Source: Bacteroidales bacterium UBA3808 (lineage in GTDB: Bacteria; Bacteroidota; Bacteroidia; Bacteroidales; Paludibacteraceae). From it: DNA of 60,195 nucleotides. This document shows positions 50,840 to 58,790 of the stretch, one piece after another. A program made the translations under genes and the position numbers. Location: NCBI GenBank assembly GCA_002369075.1, contig DFEG01000038.1, forward strand, positions 1 to 60,195. The letters run 5' to 3'. A model generated the notes under the pieces. It did not search any database and was not told the origin of the DNA. It saw only the letters and a program-made list of their open reading frames with translations. Position 1 is the stretch's first letter; each line of letters starts with the position of its first letter.

Positions 50840-52510
50840 TTATATTATCGCCGTTGTGATGTCCTCGGCTTCGGCGAGATTGAGTTTCTGACGGACTTGG
50901 GTCTTGCGCTGGTAGATGGTTTGGAGACTTTGACGAGTGAGCATGTTGATCTCCTTGGTGGAGAAATCTGCTTTGAGCAAACAACAGAGTTGCAATTCCT
51001 TCTCGTTCAACACATTTCTATATTTCTGCACGAGACGTGTATAGAAGCCGTCATAGACCAAATCGATGGTTTTGTAAATGCTTGGCCAATCGATGAGGGC
51101 ATTGGCGGTTTCCTCGTTCAATGCCATGAGACGCGCAAGCAGTTGTTGGTTGGCTTCGGTGGGTGTTCCGGCAATCGTTTTGATGACACCCAATTGCTGC
51201 AACATCAGTTTGCGCACACTCTCCTTATCGTCCGGTTTATCAGCGGACGCCAACATGTTACGCAGGGTCTCAATTTCTTCCTCTTTCTCCAAAAGCAACC
51301 GTTGACGGCGGCGGTACAGATAGACGGACAGCAGGCACAAACCCAATACTACGCCGACAAGTCCAATAATGAGTATCGTTTGCCGTTGCTTTGCCAACTT
51401 CTGCCGCAGCACTTGTTCGCGCAGGTCACTCATGGAGCGTTCTTTGGCTTCTGCCACACGGTAACGGATATAATCTTTATCCTGCCATTGCGTGTTGTAC
51501 GTGGCTAAGGGCATCATCTGATAGTGGCCATACAGTGCATAGTTCAGCACTTGCCGGTGAGCCAACAAACCTGCTTCGGCGGATGGCGAAGAGATTGTTT
51601 CCTTGTAGGTCTCAAATAGTTCTTCCGCCTCACGCATATAGCGGTCGGCACGCTGTTTGTCGCCCTTGTTGAGCCACAAACGCGACAATGAATAAAGGCT
51701 TTCCACCAATAGCCAACTCTCCCCTTCTCTATAGACGGTAGCCAGTTCCTCGTGCATTCGGATAGCGCGGTCGGTCTGCCCGATTTCTCCTAACAAGTCG
51801 GCATAATTACGGCGAACCACATTAACAACAAACGCGGAATCCGAAGTGTGCGCAATCGCTTTCTCGAAGCTCTCCTCCATTTTGTCGTATTCGCCCAAAT
51901 AGAAATACGTAATTGCCATGCCGTTATAGACACGCACTACCTCGTCCAGATGGATTGCTTTCTCGTCACCGAGACGGATGAGGGCTTCCGTGTAGTCGCG
52001 CACGTGCTCATAATCATAATCACGCATGGCCAGTTCGGCAGATATACGAAGCAAAATTACTTCCCAGATATGTTCACCTTTCTTTTCTGCTATCTCCTCG
52101 GCATATCGCTGTTGGCGTTGCAACACTTGCTGCGCCTTTTCTTTATTGTCATTCCACCACCAATAGAAAGCCTCCTCCATGCCTGCTTTCATCATATAAT
52201 CTTCGTACGCTCCGTCTTGCAGCCACCTGTCGCGGAAATACTGCGCCGCCCAACAGATCATGGAGTCTTCGGATAGCGATTGCATGGTGTTGGCGCGTAT
52301 GTCTGCCACGCAGAACCAATACAGGGCTTTCGATTCTTCCGGCAACTGGTCAGGACGTACCACTTCGCGCAATATCGCCATTGCCGAATCCCTATTCACG
52401 GTCAGTAACTCTTCCGCTTTCTGCACACGCTGCACGTCTCCGTTAGCGCACGCACTCATGAGGCAAAGAGCCATTGCTCCTATCGTCCATATCAAAAGCT
52501 TACTTTTCAT
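50840..52510 (-). CDS. TPR-repeat membrane regulator with C-terminal HTH
   Basis: The protein of 556 residues starts with a lipoprotein-like signal (IGAMALCLMSACANGD). Helical repeats of the TPR kind fill about residues 25-370 (AITYFYLGEYDKMEESFEKA, YSLSRLWLNKGDKQRADRY). One transmembrane helix (QTILIIGLVGVVLGLCLLSV) and a coiled coil (LLLEKEEEIETLRNML) follow, then a C-terminal LuxR-like HTH (LNEKELQLCCLLKADFSTKE, TRQSLQTIYQRKTQVRQKL). Such proteins are typical of Bacteroidales and may sense periplasmic signals. The ATG at 52510 lies 22 bp from the -7 box at 52532-52539; the in-frame start at 52576 lies upstream of it. Confidence 0.85.
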   Translation of the reverse strand: MKSKLLIWTIGAMALCLMSACANGDVQRVQKAEELLTVNRDSAMAILREVVRPDQLPEESKALYWFCVADIRANTMQSLSEDSMICWAAQYFRDRWLQDGAYEDYMMKAGMEEAFYWWWNDNKEKAQQVLQRQQRYAEEIAEKKGEHIWEVILLRISAELAMRDYDYEHVRDYTEALIRLGDEKAIHLDEVVRVYNGMAITYFYLGEYDKMEESFEKAIAHTSDSAFVVNVVRRNYADLLGEIGQTDRAIRMHEELATVYREGESWLLVESLYSLSRLWLNKGDKQRADRYMREAEELFETYKETISSPSAEAGLLAHRQVLNYALYGHYQMMPLATYNTQWQDKDYIRYRVAEAKERSMSDLREQVLRQKLAKQRQTILIIGLVGVVLGLCLLSVYLYRRRQRLLLEKEEEIETLRNMLASADKPDDKESVRKLMLQQLGVIKTIAGTPTEANQQLLARLMALNEETANALIDWPSIYKTIDLVYDGFYTRLVQKYRNVLNEKELQLCCLLKADFSTKEINMLTRQSLQTIYQRKTQVRQKLNLAEAEDITTAII

Positions 52511-52531
52511 CTTCTTTCTCAAAATTTTCTG

Positions 52532-52563
52532 CAAAGATACTGCTTTTTTACGAATTATGCAAA
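52532..52563 (-). promoter_or_regulatory. Promoter of the TPR/HTH regulator
   Basis: On the minus strand TATCTTTG (52532-52539) and TTTG (52560-52563) are 20 bp apart. It supports the start at 52510. Confidence 0.7.
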
Positions 52564-52576
52564 GCAAAACGCCCAT

Positions 52577-52898
52577 ATATAAACTTTTCTTGCGCGAGTA
52601 TGCTGTATTTCAATGGTTTAGAAGCCGCATATATAAAGTTACCGATTATTAAGATTTCAAATACCTTTCAACTTCGTTTCAAGTTCCTCCAAATCAGCCG
52701 ACCTTACGCTGACCTTAGGCACCCCTTAGGCTATCCTTGCGAAATATACGATTATTAAGATTTAGATATTATACCCAATCCGCCTAAGAGCAGCGCGAGA
52801 GTGGCGCGAGATATGCTGTTTGGAAGGTTTTTAGAACGTAGTTGAAAGGTATACGATTGTTAAGAATCACTCATTCTTGCAAAAATATATGTTCATCA
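52577..52898. other. Intergenic region with three spaced repeats
   Basis: No gene is apparent in these 320 bp. A motif of about 17 bp, ACCGATTATTAAGATTT (52641-52657), recurs as TACGATTATTAAGATTT (52747-52763) and as a variant TACGATTGTTAAGAATC (52852-52868), spaced 105-106 bp apart. Sequence between copies is not repeated. It is the left edge of the AT-rich island. Confidence 0.5.
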
Positions 52899-53174
52899 TT
52901 AATCTAGTTGCTGCTTCTTATATTTTATTCGTTCAGCAATATAGATACCTGTAGAGATTATTGCTATAAACGGAGAAAATAGACCTACAAAGGTACAAAA
53001 CATACTAATGGTTCCCCAGATAGAAAAAGTCAAACCACTTTCAAACCAATCTTCATCAGTTTGAAAGCCCAATTGATAAAAATGGCAATGGATGACACTC
53101 CATATTGTCACAGCTGCAAAGAATAGCAGCCATGAGATTATCATTGTGTATTTGGCAGCATCAGAGTGTTTCAT
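52899..53174 (-). CDS. Small membrane protein of unknown function
   Basis: The 91-residue protein has two strongly hydrophobic helices (TMIISWLLFFAAVTIWSVI and IWGTISMFCTFVGLFSPFIA) and a short Lys-rich end (ERIKYKKQQLD). I do not recognise a family. It is AT-rich like its neighbours. It lies 64 bp downstream of the secreted 182-residue protein on the same strand. Confidence 0.6.
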   Translation of the reverse strand: MKHSDAAKYTMIISWLLFFAAVTIWSVIHCHFYQLGFQTDEDWFESGLTFSIWGTISMFCTFVGLFSPFIAIISTGIYIAERIKYKKQQLD

Positions 53175-53238
53175 TTTTTTAGAAGCTCCATATCTAAAAA
53201 GGACGATTATGCATAGCTCTGAATAGATTAGAGGAACA

Positions 53239-53787
53239 CTATAATTGGTCTATTACTTTGGGAGCTAAATTCTTCCATTCGACATCTTCATATCGTAAAC
53301 CTAAAACAGATTCTTCTAAAGGACGGTGCTCAAGTACTAGCGTTATATATGTTTTTCCATCGCATAAATACATCAATCCATTTGCCCCATTATCAACCTT
53401 TTCTAATTTAGTATCAATAACATAATATGGATATTTTGTATGTAGATTTTCAGCTAACATTCTAAAATAATCTAACAAACTATCTGCAATATTCTCGTCT
53501 TTAGTTCGTTTTATAAAATCTATATAATATACTTTGTCTTCTCTAAAATGGATTGTCTTAAACAGCCATGAGACACCAGCGAACTCTTCATCTGATGATA
53601 TAGACAAAGAGCCCTCTTCTCCCCCAAAATCAGGCCAATCAAAGAATTGGATTTTCTCTTTCGTTAATCTCTTAACCAAGCTTTTCCGCTCTTCTCCTAA
53701 TTGTACTCCATAAACCGAGCGTGAAATTTGTGAAGCAGCAAATTGTGCACATAAAATCACTAAAAATGTTAATATTAACTTTTTCAT
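53239..53787 (-). CDS. Secreted protein of unknown function
   Basis: The 182-residue protein has a clear signal peptide (MKKLILTFLVILCAQFAASQ). The mature part contains VYGVQLGEERKSLVKRLTK, IHFREDKVYYIDFIKRT and TYITLVLEHRP, a mixed alpha/beta pattern, with no family I can name. It lies 12 bp from the trypsin-like protease gene on the same strand, so the two are probably co-expressed and could act together outside the inner membrane. Confidence 0.68.
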   Translation of the reverse strand: MKKLILTFLVILCAQFAASQISRSVYGVQLGEERKSLVKRLTKEKIQFFDWPDFGGEEGSLSISSDEEFAGVSWLFKTIHFREDKVYYIDFIKRTKDENIADSLLDYFRMLAENLHTKYPYYVIDTKLEKVDNGANGLMYLCDGKTYITLVLEHRPLEESVLGLRYEDVEWKNLAPKVIDQL

Positions 53788-53799
53788 TGTATGGTAATT

Positions 53800-55431
53800 T
53801 TATTTTGAGCATTCTATGTAGAAAACATATTTTTTTGCAAGCTTTATTTGTGTTGTTAAAGATTGACCTTGCAAAACAGTTCCTTGTGGAATAATAGAAG
53901 TCGGTAAAGAATCTTCTATCAACAACCTCAGATAACTAATCTTTATTGCGTAGTTGACATTTTCTGTCTGCAAGTCTCTATTGAGTCCAGAAGAAGTAAT
54001 ACCAACTATATTTCCTTTCATATCAAACAAAGGGCCTCCACTATTTCCATGCTGAATAGGAACAGAAATTTGATAAACACTAGTCATTCCATCTATTCCA
54101 CTTCTTGCACTAATCTTGCCATCTGTGAACTTAATCTCATCTCCCATTATATCTGTCATAGGAAAACCTAATGCCCAAACTGATTCTCCGACCTCACATA
54201 CTCCAGTTTTTATTTTATAAGGTATATTTCCAAAACCTTTAAAATTTGGATCATTTATCTTCAATATGGCAATATCATTTGTTTTATCCGAAACTGCTAA
54301 AGTCGCTTTATATACATTACGAGTGCCATCATCTTTTGTTTGATATACTAAAATAGAATTTGCCCCTTCTGCGACATGGTAATTAGTGACGATATATCCG
54401 TTATTTAGGGCAAAGCCAGAACCAGACCACTTCTCTAGTTGTCGTGGCTTTTGAGATTGTGCAGTAGGATATAACTTTAAGAATAGTTCTTCGCCATTAG
54501 TAACATTTGTTGTTATGAAACCGCTATTATCAATCGTTATGTAGAAATCAGAATTGAGCGTTTTGTTGTACATAAGCCACTCTGTCTTGTATACGTTAGG
54601 AGTACTCGTTGGATATAAGAAAGCCTTTATTTCGCCTTCGTCCCAATCTTTATATTGGTTTGCTCCACTAAGATATATTAAATAGTATGTGTATTTGAAA
54701 CGGTCATCATTATTTTTTTTCAGAGCCAATTTGTACTTGGCAGTATGTCCATTAGTGTTTGCCCTTGTAGACTCATAAATGCCTTCTATTTCATCTCCTT
54801 TTTCATCAAAATAGTTTTTAAGAGATACCTCTCGCCATTGTGTCATTATTTTTGCAAGTTGAGGAGTTGCAGATTTATCATAACGGCAGACACTTCCACA
54901 AATAGTGTTCTTTAAATGATAATAAACGGTATGCTCCCCATAAGCTCCATCATTAATTTTGAATGATGGTAGTTTATACTGATACACATATTCGCCCCCA
55001 AAGGAAAGCTCTATTACATAAGAGCCAACCGCATTTACATATACATCGGGAGCCATCCATCCCGCTCCGGCTCGATATGTTTGTTGACCTGTATGGTTGT
55101 ATTTCGCTGCTATTTGCACATTTGCACACATCGGATATCTATAATTTAAGCCAGGACTCGCATCTGGACATATTTCTGACATCCATTTTTGAATTTCCTT
55201 ACTGAAATATATATCAATAAATGGGACCGATTGAGGCTTTGAAGCAATGACATCTACACCATTTGAAATAAGTGCATATGTGTATCCTTTTGCTCCTCGC
55301 AAAGCATTTGCTACCGAAGGCTTATCCGATTTAGTCCATATGTCTATATACTCATCGGGATGTACGGCAACGGCAGAAAACAGCATACAAAACATGGCTA
55401 AAACATGTCCAAAATGGAAAGTGATTTTCAT
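53800..55431 (-). CDS. Secreted trypsin-like (S1/HtrA-type) serine protease
   Basis: The 543-residue protein has a signal peptide (FGHVLAMFCMLFSAVAVH) followed by about 300 residues with no family I recognise. The C-terminal domain from about residue 345 is a chymotrypsin-fold protease: His in GYIVTNYHVAEG, Asp in DKTNDIAILKI, Ser in IQHGNSGGPLFDMKGNIVG. No PDZ domain follows, unlike DegP. It is thus a secreted protease whose N-terminal part may bind a substrate. It lies in the AT-rich island with a small secreted protein downstream. Confidence 0.85.
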   Translation of the reverse strand: MKITFHFGHVLAMFCMLFSAVAVHPDEYIDIWTKSDKPSVANALRGAKGYTYALISNGVDVIASKPQSVPFIDIYFSKEIQKWMSEICPDASPGLNYRYPMCANVQIAAKYNHTGQQTYRAGAGWMAPDVYVNAVGSYVIELSFGGEYVYQYKLPSFKINDGAYGEHTVYYHLKNTICGSVCRYDKSATPQLAKIMTQWREVSLKNYFDEKGDEIEGIYESTRANTNGHTAKYKLALKKNNDDRFKYTYYLIYLSGANQYKDWDEGEIKAFLYPTSTPNVYKTEWLMYNKTLNSDFYITIDNSGFITTNVTNGEELFLKLYPTAQSQKPRQLEKWSGSGFALNNGYIVTNYHVAEGANSILVYQTKDDGTRNVYKATLAVSDKTNDIAILKINDPNFKGFGNIPYKIKTGVCEVGESVWALGFPMTDIMGDEIKFTDGKISARSGIDGMTSVYQISVPIQHGNSGGPLFDMKGNIVGITSSGLNRDLQTENVNYAIKISYLRLLIEDSLPTSIIPQGTVLQGQSLTTQIKLAKKYVFYIECSK

Positions 55432-55450
55432 AACATTATGTTTTAAATTG

Positions 55451-55690
55451 TTATTCTTGCAGTAAATTTATGACAAAAGCTTGCCACTCTTTCGGACAGT
55501 CATCTATTATAGCCAAGATGGCAACCCTATCTCTATCTTCAATCTCAGATGGTTGAATTTTAGTGCTCAGATTGTACTTTCTGACAGATAAATCATATTC
55601 GTGCTCTATTGTTCCGTCATCATAAAATCGATAGTGGTTATCCCACTGCCCTTTTTTCATAGGGAGTTCACAAAGCCAAATACTTTTCAT
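55451..55690 (-). CDS. Small protein of unknown function
   Basis: The 79-residue product (from the ATG at 55690, MKSIWLCELPMKKGQWDNHY) has no signal peptide and is rich in acidic and aromatic residues (RFYDDGTIEHEYDLSVRK). I cannot assign a family. An alternative start at 55720 would add ten residues. It lies just downstream of the structured element at 55727-55893 and 19 bp upstream of the protease gene on the same strand. Confidence 0.55.
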   Translation of the reverse strand: MKSIWLCELPMKKGQWDNHYRFYDDGTIEHEYDLSVRKYNLSTKIQPSEIEDRDRVAILAIIDDCPKEWQAFVINLLQE

Positions 55691-55726
55691 TTTATTTTCC
55701 TTTCTATTTAATATATGCATACAAAA

Positions 55727-55893
55727 ACGTGAGGCTTGTTAGCTTCAATCTGGAATCTTGAGGAATTCTGGACTACCTGTGCAAACCAAACATCTACCGA
55801 ACAAGGCTCACGTCATTGCGTGAGCATAAAAGCCTTGTTCTTGGTTTGCAAATCTTAAAAGTGTCCAGTTTTCAAGATTCCAAGTTCTTAGCT
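55727..55893. other. Long nested inverted-repeat element
   Basis: Several complementary pairs are nested around one centre: TGGAATCTTGA (55751-55761) with TCAAGATTCCA (55872-55882); CTGGAC (55768-55773) with GTCCAG (55863-55868); TGCAAACCAA (55780-55789) with TTGGTTTGCA (55841-55850); AACAAG (55800-55805) with CTTGTT (55834-55839); and GCTCACG (55806-55812) with CGTGAGC (55819-55825). In addition ACGTGAGGCTTGTT (55727-55740) can pair, with one mismatch, with AACAAGGCTCACGT (55800-55813), a fold exclusive of the inner hairpin. No open frame is convincing. It may be a structured RNA or a miniature mobile element. Confidence 0.7.
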
Positions 55894-55993
55894 GAATGCT
55901 TTATTATTTATGTATGTTGTTTGTCTGTTGTTTTATGCCATAGGCAGATTTCGGGTTATGATTCTATTTGTTTATTTTGTATGCTGTTAATAT

Positions 55994-57019
55994 TTATTCC
56001 ATACCATCCAAGGCGTCTTCTACATCATAATCCTCCACTACCATATAGGGCTGTTGCTCATCTTTTGCCTTATGATATGAAAGTAACATTGCTATGGTTC
56101 TTTGATTACTTGCTTTGTAATGCTCTATTTCATCATTATACCATATATGATCTTCTTTGTCATAAGTTGCGAATGTATAATCCACATACTCGACATCTAC
56201 GTCAAAAGAGATCTCAACCGGAACTTCTATTATATAATAATCTGTAGTTTGACTTACAATGCTATAGTCATTAGTCTTTACATTAACATCTATGGATTTA
56301 ATATCAATGTCGTTAATATCTGTTGATTGTAAGAGATTAACATAAATAGCTCCATCCATTAAAAGTTCAGAAAGATCCTCTTTGATACTTTCAACATAGT
56401 TATTTTCCTCATCTCTTAATATTTGCGCTATGCTATCTAATGTCGATTTTTCTGCGCTCTTTTCTGTTATATACTGCTTATAGTCTTTATATTCTAAATA
56501 CGGACTCTTATAATCCTTCAAATCATTATCTTCGGAGAGTATGATAATTTTTCCTAATTTGTACTTTTTGCAATACGCTTCTAATAAACCAAGAGCAAAG
56601 GCATCTGGAAATTCATCTTTTTTGCCGGTACTAAAAGGAGCCTCCAGTTTAAAATATTTAGCAAAAATAGGTTCAATATTCGTTAATTCACCATATGGAA
56701 TTACAAAGGTTGCTGTTTTGCTAAAAAATCGATTAAGAATATCGCTACAATGTTTACAAATATCAAATTCAGGATTAATATTTAAAGATAATTCGACACC
56801 TTTTTTCTGAAGTCTATTATTATCATTTAATAGTGAAAAATAAATAGATTTTATATCATTAATAAAATGTCTATGTAGTTCATTTACCGTTATATCTGTC
56901 GAAATAAAATCCAGCAAACCTGCATCATGTAATTGAACTAAAGTATTTATACGATTATTGTTTTGAAAATAATATTCTTTAACAAATACACTTGTATCAA
57001 CAAATACAATATCTTTCAT
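55994..57019 (-). CDS. PIN domain (DUF4935-like) putative ribonuclease
   Basis: The 341-residue protein starts with the PIN motif MKDIVFVDTSVFVKEYYF, whose Asp (residue 8) is the first metal ligand. Further acidic positions are in ISTDITVNELHRHF and KIIILSEDNDLKDY, as in DUF4935 PIN nucleases. The C-terminal third is a beta-rich region (YSIVSQTTDYYIIEVPVEIS). PIN domains cut RNA and often serve as toxins or in defence. No small antitoxin gene is directly attached to it. It is AT-rich and lies between the structured element and the DUF3990 operon. Confidence 0.8.
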   Translation of the reverse strand: MKDIVFVDTSVFVKEYYFQNNNRINTLVQLHDAGLLDFISTDITVNELHRHFINDIKSIYFSLLNDNNRLQKKGVELSLNINPEFDICKHCSDILNRFFSKTATFVIPYGELTNIEPIFAKYFKLEAPFSTGKKDEFPDAFALGLLEAYCKKYKLGKIIILSEDNDLKDYKSPYLEYKDYKQYITEKSAEKSTLDSIAQILRDEENNYVESIKEDLSELLMDGAIYVNLLQSTDINDIDIKSIDVNVKTNDYSIVSQTTDYYIIEVPVEISFDVDVEYVDYTFATYDKEDHIWYNDEIEHYKASNQRTIAMLLSYHKAKDEQQPYMVVEDYDVEDALDGME

Positions 57020-57057
57020 AAGTCCATCCAGTTTATATTCTTTTCTCTATATAGCCA

Positions 57058-57297
57058 TCAGTTGCCGTTGTACGCTGCCGATAACGGAGTGTTCATCATC
57101 TCATAAAGATAAGCCGGGCTTTGAACATAAAGTTCGTTTTCTTCGTCCTGCAAAGCTGGCATGAGCGATGAGTTATAGACCTTCTCCATAGCTTGTTCTA
57201 AACCACAGCCGGTATCTTCCATGACATAGCGTACCAACTCACTCAAAGCATAGTCGGTCAAATAAGTCGCTATTTGATGATGATTTGCCTGTGTCAT
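57058..57297 (-). CDS. Small partner protein of the DUF3990 module
   Basis: The 79-residue protein (YALSELVRYVMEDTGCGLEQ, AMEKVYNSSLMPALQD, YVQSPAYLYEMMN) has the character of the short proteins encoded with DUF3990 in Bacteroidales. Its start overlaps the DUF3990 stop as ATGA, so it is translationally coupled. It may be an antitoxin or chaperone for the toxin-like neighbour. No DNA-binding motif is obvious. Confidence 0.72.
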   Translation of the reverse strand: MTQANHHQIATYLTDYALSELVRYVMEDTGCGLEQAMEKVYNSSLMPALQDEENELYVQSPAYLYEMMNTPLSAAYNGN

Positions 57298-57782
57298 AGT
57301 ATTTGTACTTTTGATTTTTTGAGATAGCGCAAAGCTTTCTCCGTCCCGAAATAATATTGCTGATCAAGAAACTTGTCTTGAAGACCTTTTGCAGCTTCTT
57401 CTGCAGTGTAGATATTCTGGCGATAACTGGCAATCTGTACCACTACGCCGTCATCAGCTATAGGTCCGATAATAATATCATAGTCATGTATCGGCAGTTG
57501 GTTCTCGCGGTCACGGTTGGCATCTACGAACAGGAACCATTCCACGGTTGCTTTCTCAGGAAAGACTTTGACTTTTAAGTCGGAATGCAATGCGGCTTCA
57601 TCGAACTCATAGATGATTAATGTCGCCTTGCCTCCGAAAAGACGTGTTTTCTTAGTTGCCATGCGGATAGCGGTCTCTCGCGAATCCGTGAGATAGAAAC
57701 CTTTGCCAAAGTCCTTGTGATTGAGGCTGCGAGATAGATCAATCTTCTCTATATCCGTATTGGTGCCGTGGAATAGTATCAT
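57294..57782 (-). CDS. DUF3990 protein, ADP-ribosyltransferase-like putative toxin
   Basis: The 162-residue protein starts MILFHGTNTDIEKIDLSRS, followed by KDFGKGFYLTDSRETAIRMA, the LFHGTN and DFGKGFY motifs of DUF3990, a family distantly related to ADP-ribosyltransferases. These would modify a target using NAD. The ATG at 57782 overlaps the DUF3791 stop as ATGA; a longer in-frame start at 57809 is less likely. With small coupled genes on both sides it fits a toxin-antitoxin module, although the target is unknown. Confidence 0.85.
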   Translation of the reverse strand: MILFHGTNTDIEKIDLSRSLNHKDFGKGFYLTDSRETAIRMATKKTRLFGGKATLIIYEFDEAALHSDLKVKVFPEKATVEWFLFVDANRDRENQLPIHDYDIIIGPIADDGVVVQIASYRQNIYTAEEAAKGLQDKFLDQQYYFGTEKALRYLKKSKVQIL

Positions 57783-57994
57783 GCTAGTGTTCCTCCATTT
57801 TGGCGACATATAACGAGCATATCATCAATAGTATCGTCCATTGACTGTAAGTGCTCAACATCATAAAACTCCATTAAAAATGCAAGCGCTTTGTATTGCT
57901 GCAAATAGCGGAAAGCGGCTTGTCGTGTCATGGCAAACTTCATCGCAAATGCTTGTATCGCACTCGTCAAAAACGGAATTTCATACTTGCTCAT
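57779..57994 (-). CDS. DUF3791 protein, putative antitoxin
   Basis: The 71-residue protein (SKYEIPFLTSAIQAFAMKFA, RQAAFRYLQQYKALAFLMEF, YDVEHLQSMDDTIDDM) fits DUF3791, a small helical protein usually encoded just before DUF3990. The ATG at 57994 lies 27 bp from a strong promoter -7 box (58021-58028); the longer in-frame start at 58168 is upstream of the promoter and is rejected. It is coupled to DUF3990 by ATGA. It is the first gene of the operon, as for antitoxins. Confidence 0.85.
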   Translation of the reverse strand: MSKYEIPFLTSAIQAFAMKFAMTRQAAFRYLQQYKALAFLMEFYDVEHLQSMDDTIDDMLVICRQNGGTLA

Positions 57995-58020
57995 ATCGTA
58001 TCCTTTGCAACTTTTGGCTG

Positions 58021-58052
58021 CAAAGGTACTACTTTTTTTCGAGATATGCAAA
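58021..58052 (-). promoter_or_regulatory. Promoter of the DUF3791-DUF3990 operon
   Basis: On the minus strand TACCTTTG (58021-58028) and TTTG (58049-58052) are 20 bp apart; the spacer has an A-tract. It fixes the short start of the DUF3791 gene. The region 58053-58278 upstream holds nothing I can identify. Confidence 0.75.
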
Positions 58053-58278
58053 TAATTTCTGTGATTTTTATGTTTTCTGTGCTTTTTTACTAAAAGCAAA
58101 TCACAAGACGTCTTACATGTCATGCATACCTCTTGATACCACATTAAAGCATATGTTTCCGCACACACAACATATCCACATCCTACCTATATAAACCCTT
58201 CGCACCGACATATAAACTTTTCCTTCTCAAATCGCCTATATATCAGCACTTTACACAACTCGAATATAAATTAAAATA

Positions 58279-58311
58279 TTTGGATATAAATGGGTTTTTG
58301 TAGTAACTTTG
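58279..58311 (+). promoter_or_regulatory. Promoter of the 58353 lipoprotein gene
   Basis: TTTG at 58279-58282 and TAACTTTG at 58304-58311 are 21 bp apart, reading toward the lipoprotein gene that starts 42 bp further on. Confidence 0.6.
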
Positions 58312-58352
58312 CAGCAAAATTTGAAACGTTTAACAACTCAAAAAACGCAATT

Positions 58353-58754
58353 ATGACAAAGAAATTTTTTATTATCGGATTGGTACTCGCAGCAGTACTT
58401 TCGATGAGCGGGTGTATGCCCGGAAGTGAACAATGGAACATCCACATTGCAGCGCATTGCTACATCAAAGGCGGTGGACTGCAAGAGGGTGAGAAACTGA
58501 TTTTTGTCAATGGTATCCAGCGCAAGTGTTTGCGTGAATGGCAAGGACAAACGTGCAAGTATGTGGCGGTCAAGTACACTTTCCGCAAGGCAAACGGCAA
58601 TCTGGACCAACGTATCATTCATCTGCTGATGACCGAACATTGCGACAGCATCATTGATTGCAGTTACGACGGCAAGGCGGAATGGGTCAAATCCGATGAC
58701 CTGCTTATACTGCGGGACATCTTTCCGCATGGAGTCTTCGGCGGCGAACGGTAA
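58353..58754 (+). CDS. Small lipoprotein of unknown function
   Basis: The 133-residue protein has a lipoprotein signal (FFIIGLVLAAVLSMSGCMPG). The mature part has HIAAHCYIKGGGLQEGEKL, CKYVAVKYTFRKANGN and HGVFGGER near its end; I do not recognise a family. The ATG at 58353 is preferred to an in-frame one at 58290, because the latter lies inside the promoter. It is followed after 35 bp, mostly an AATAATAT repeat, by a TonB-dependent receptor-like gene, so the two may be co-transcribed and the lipoprotein may serve that receptor. Confidence 0.78.
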   Translation: MTKKFFIIGLVLAAVLSMSGCMPGSEQWNIHIAAHCYIKGGGLQEGEKLIFVNGIQRKCLREWQGQTCKYVAVKYTFRKANGNLDQRIIHLLMTEHCDSIIDCSYDGKAEWVKSDDLLILRDIFPHGVFGGER

Positions 58755-58765
58755 TGTATCACCTT

Positions 58766-58790
58766 ATAATAATATAATAATATAATAATA
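58766..58790 (+). repeat. 8-bp tandem repeat directly before a start codon
   Basis: The sequence just before the receptor ATG (58790-58792) consists of about three perfect AATAATAT units, the last of which runs into the start codon. Slippage here would change the distance between upstream signals and the ATG. Confidence 0.8.

Noticed and set aside
55727..55893. Integron attC site
   Set aside because: GTTAGCT at 55738-55744 only partly fits the core-site consensus, the partner core is missing, and there is no integron integrase in the window.
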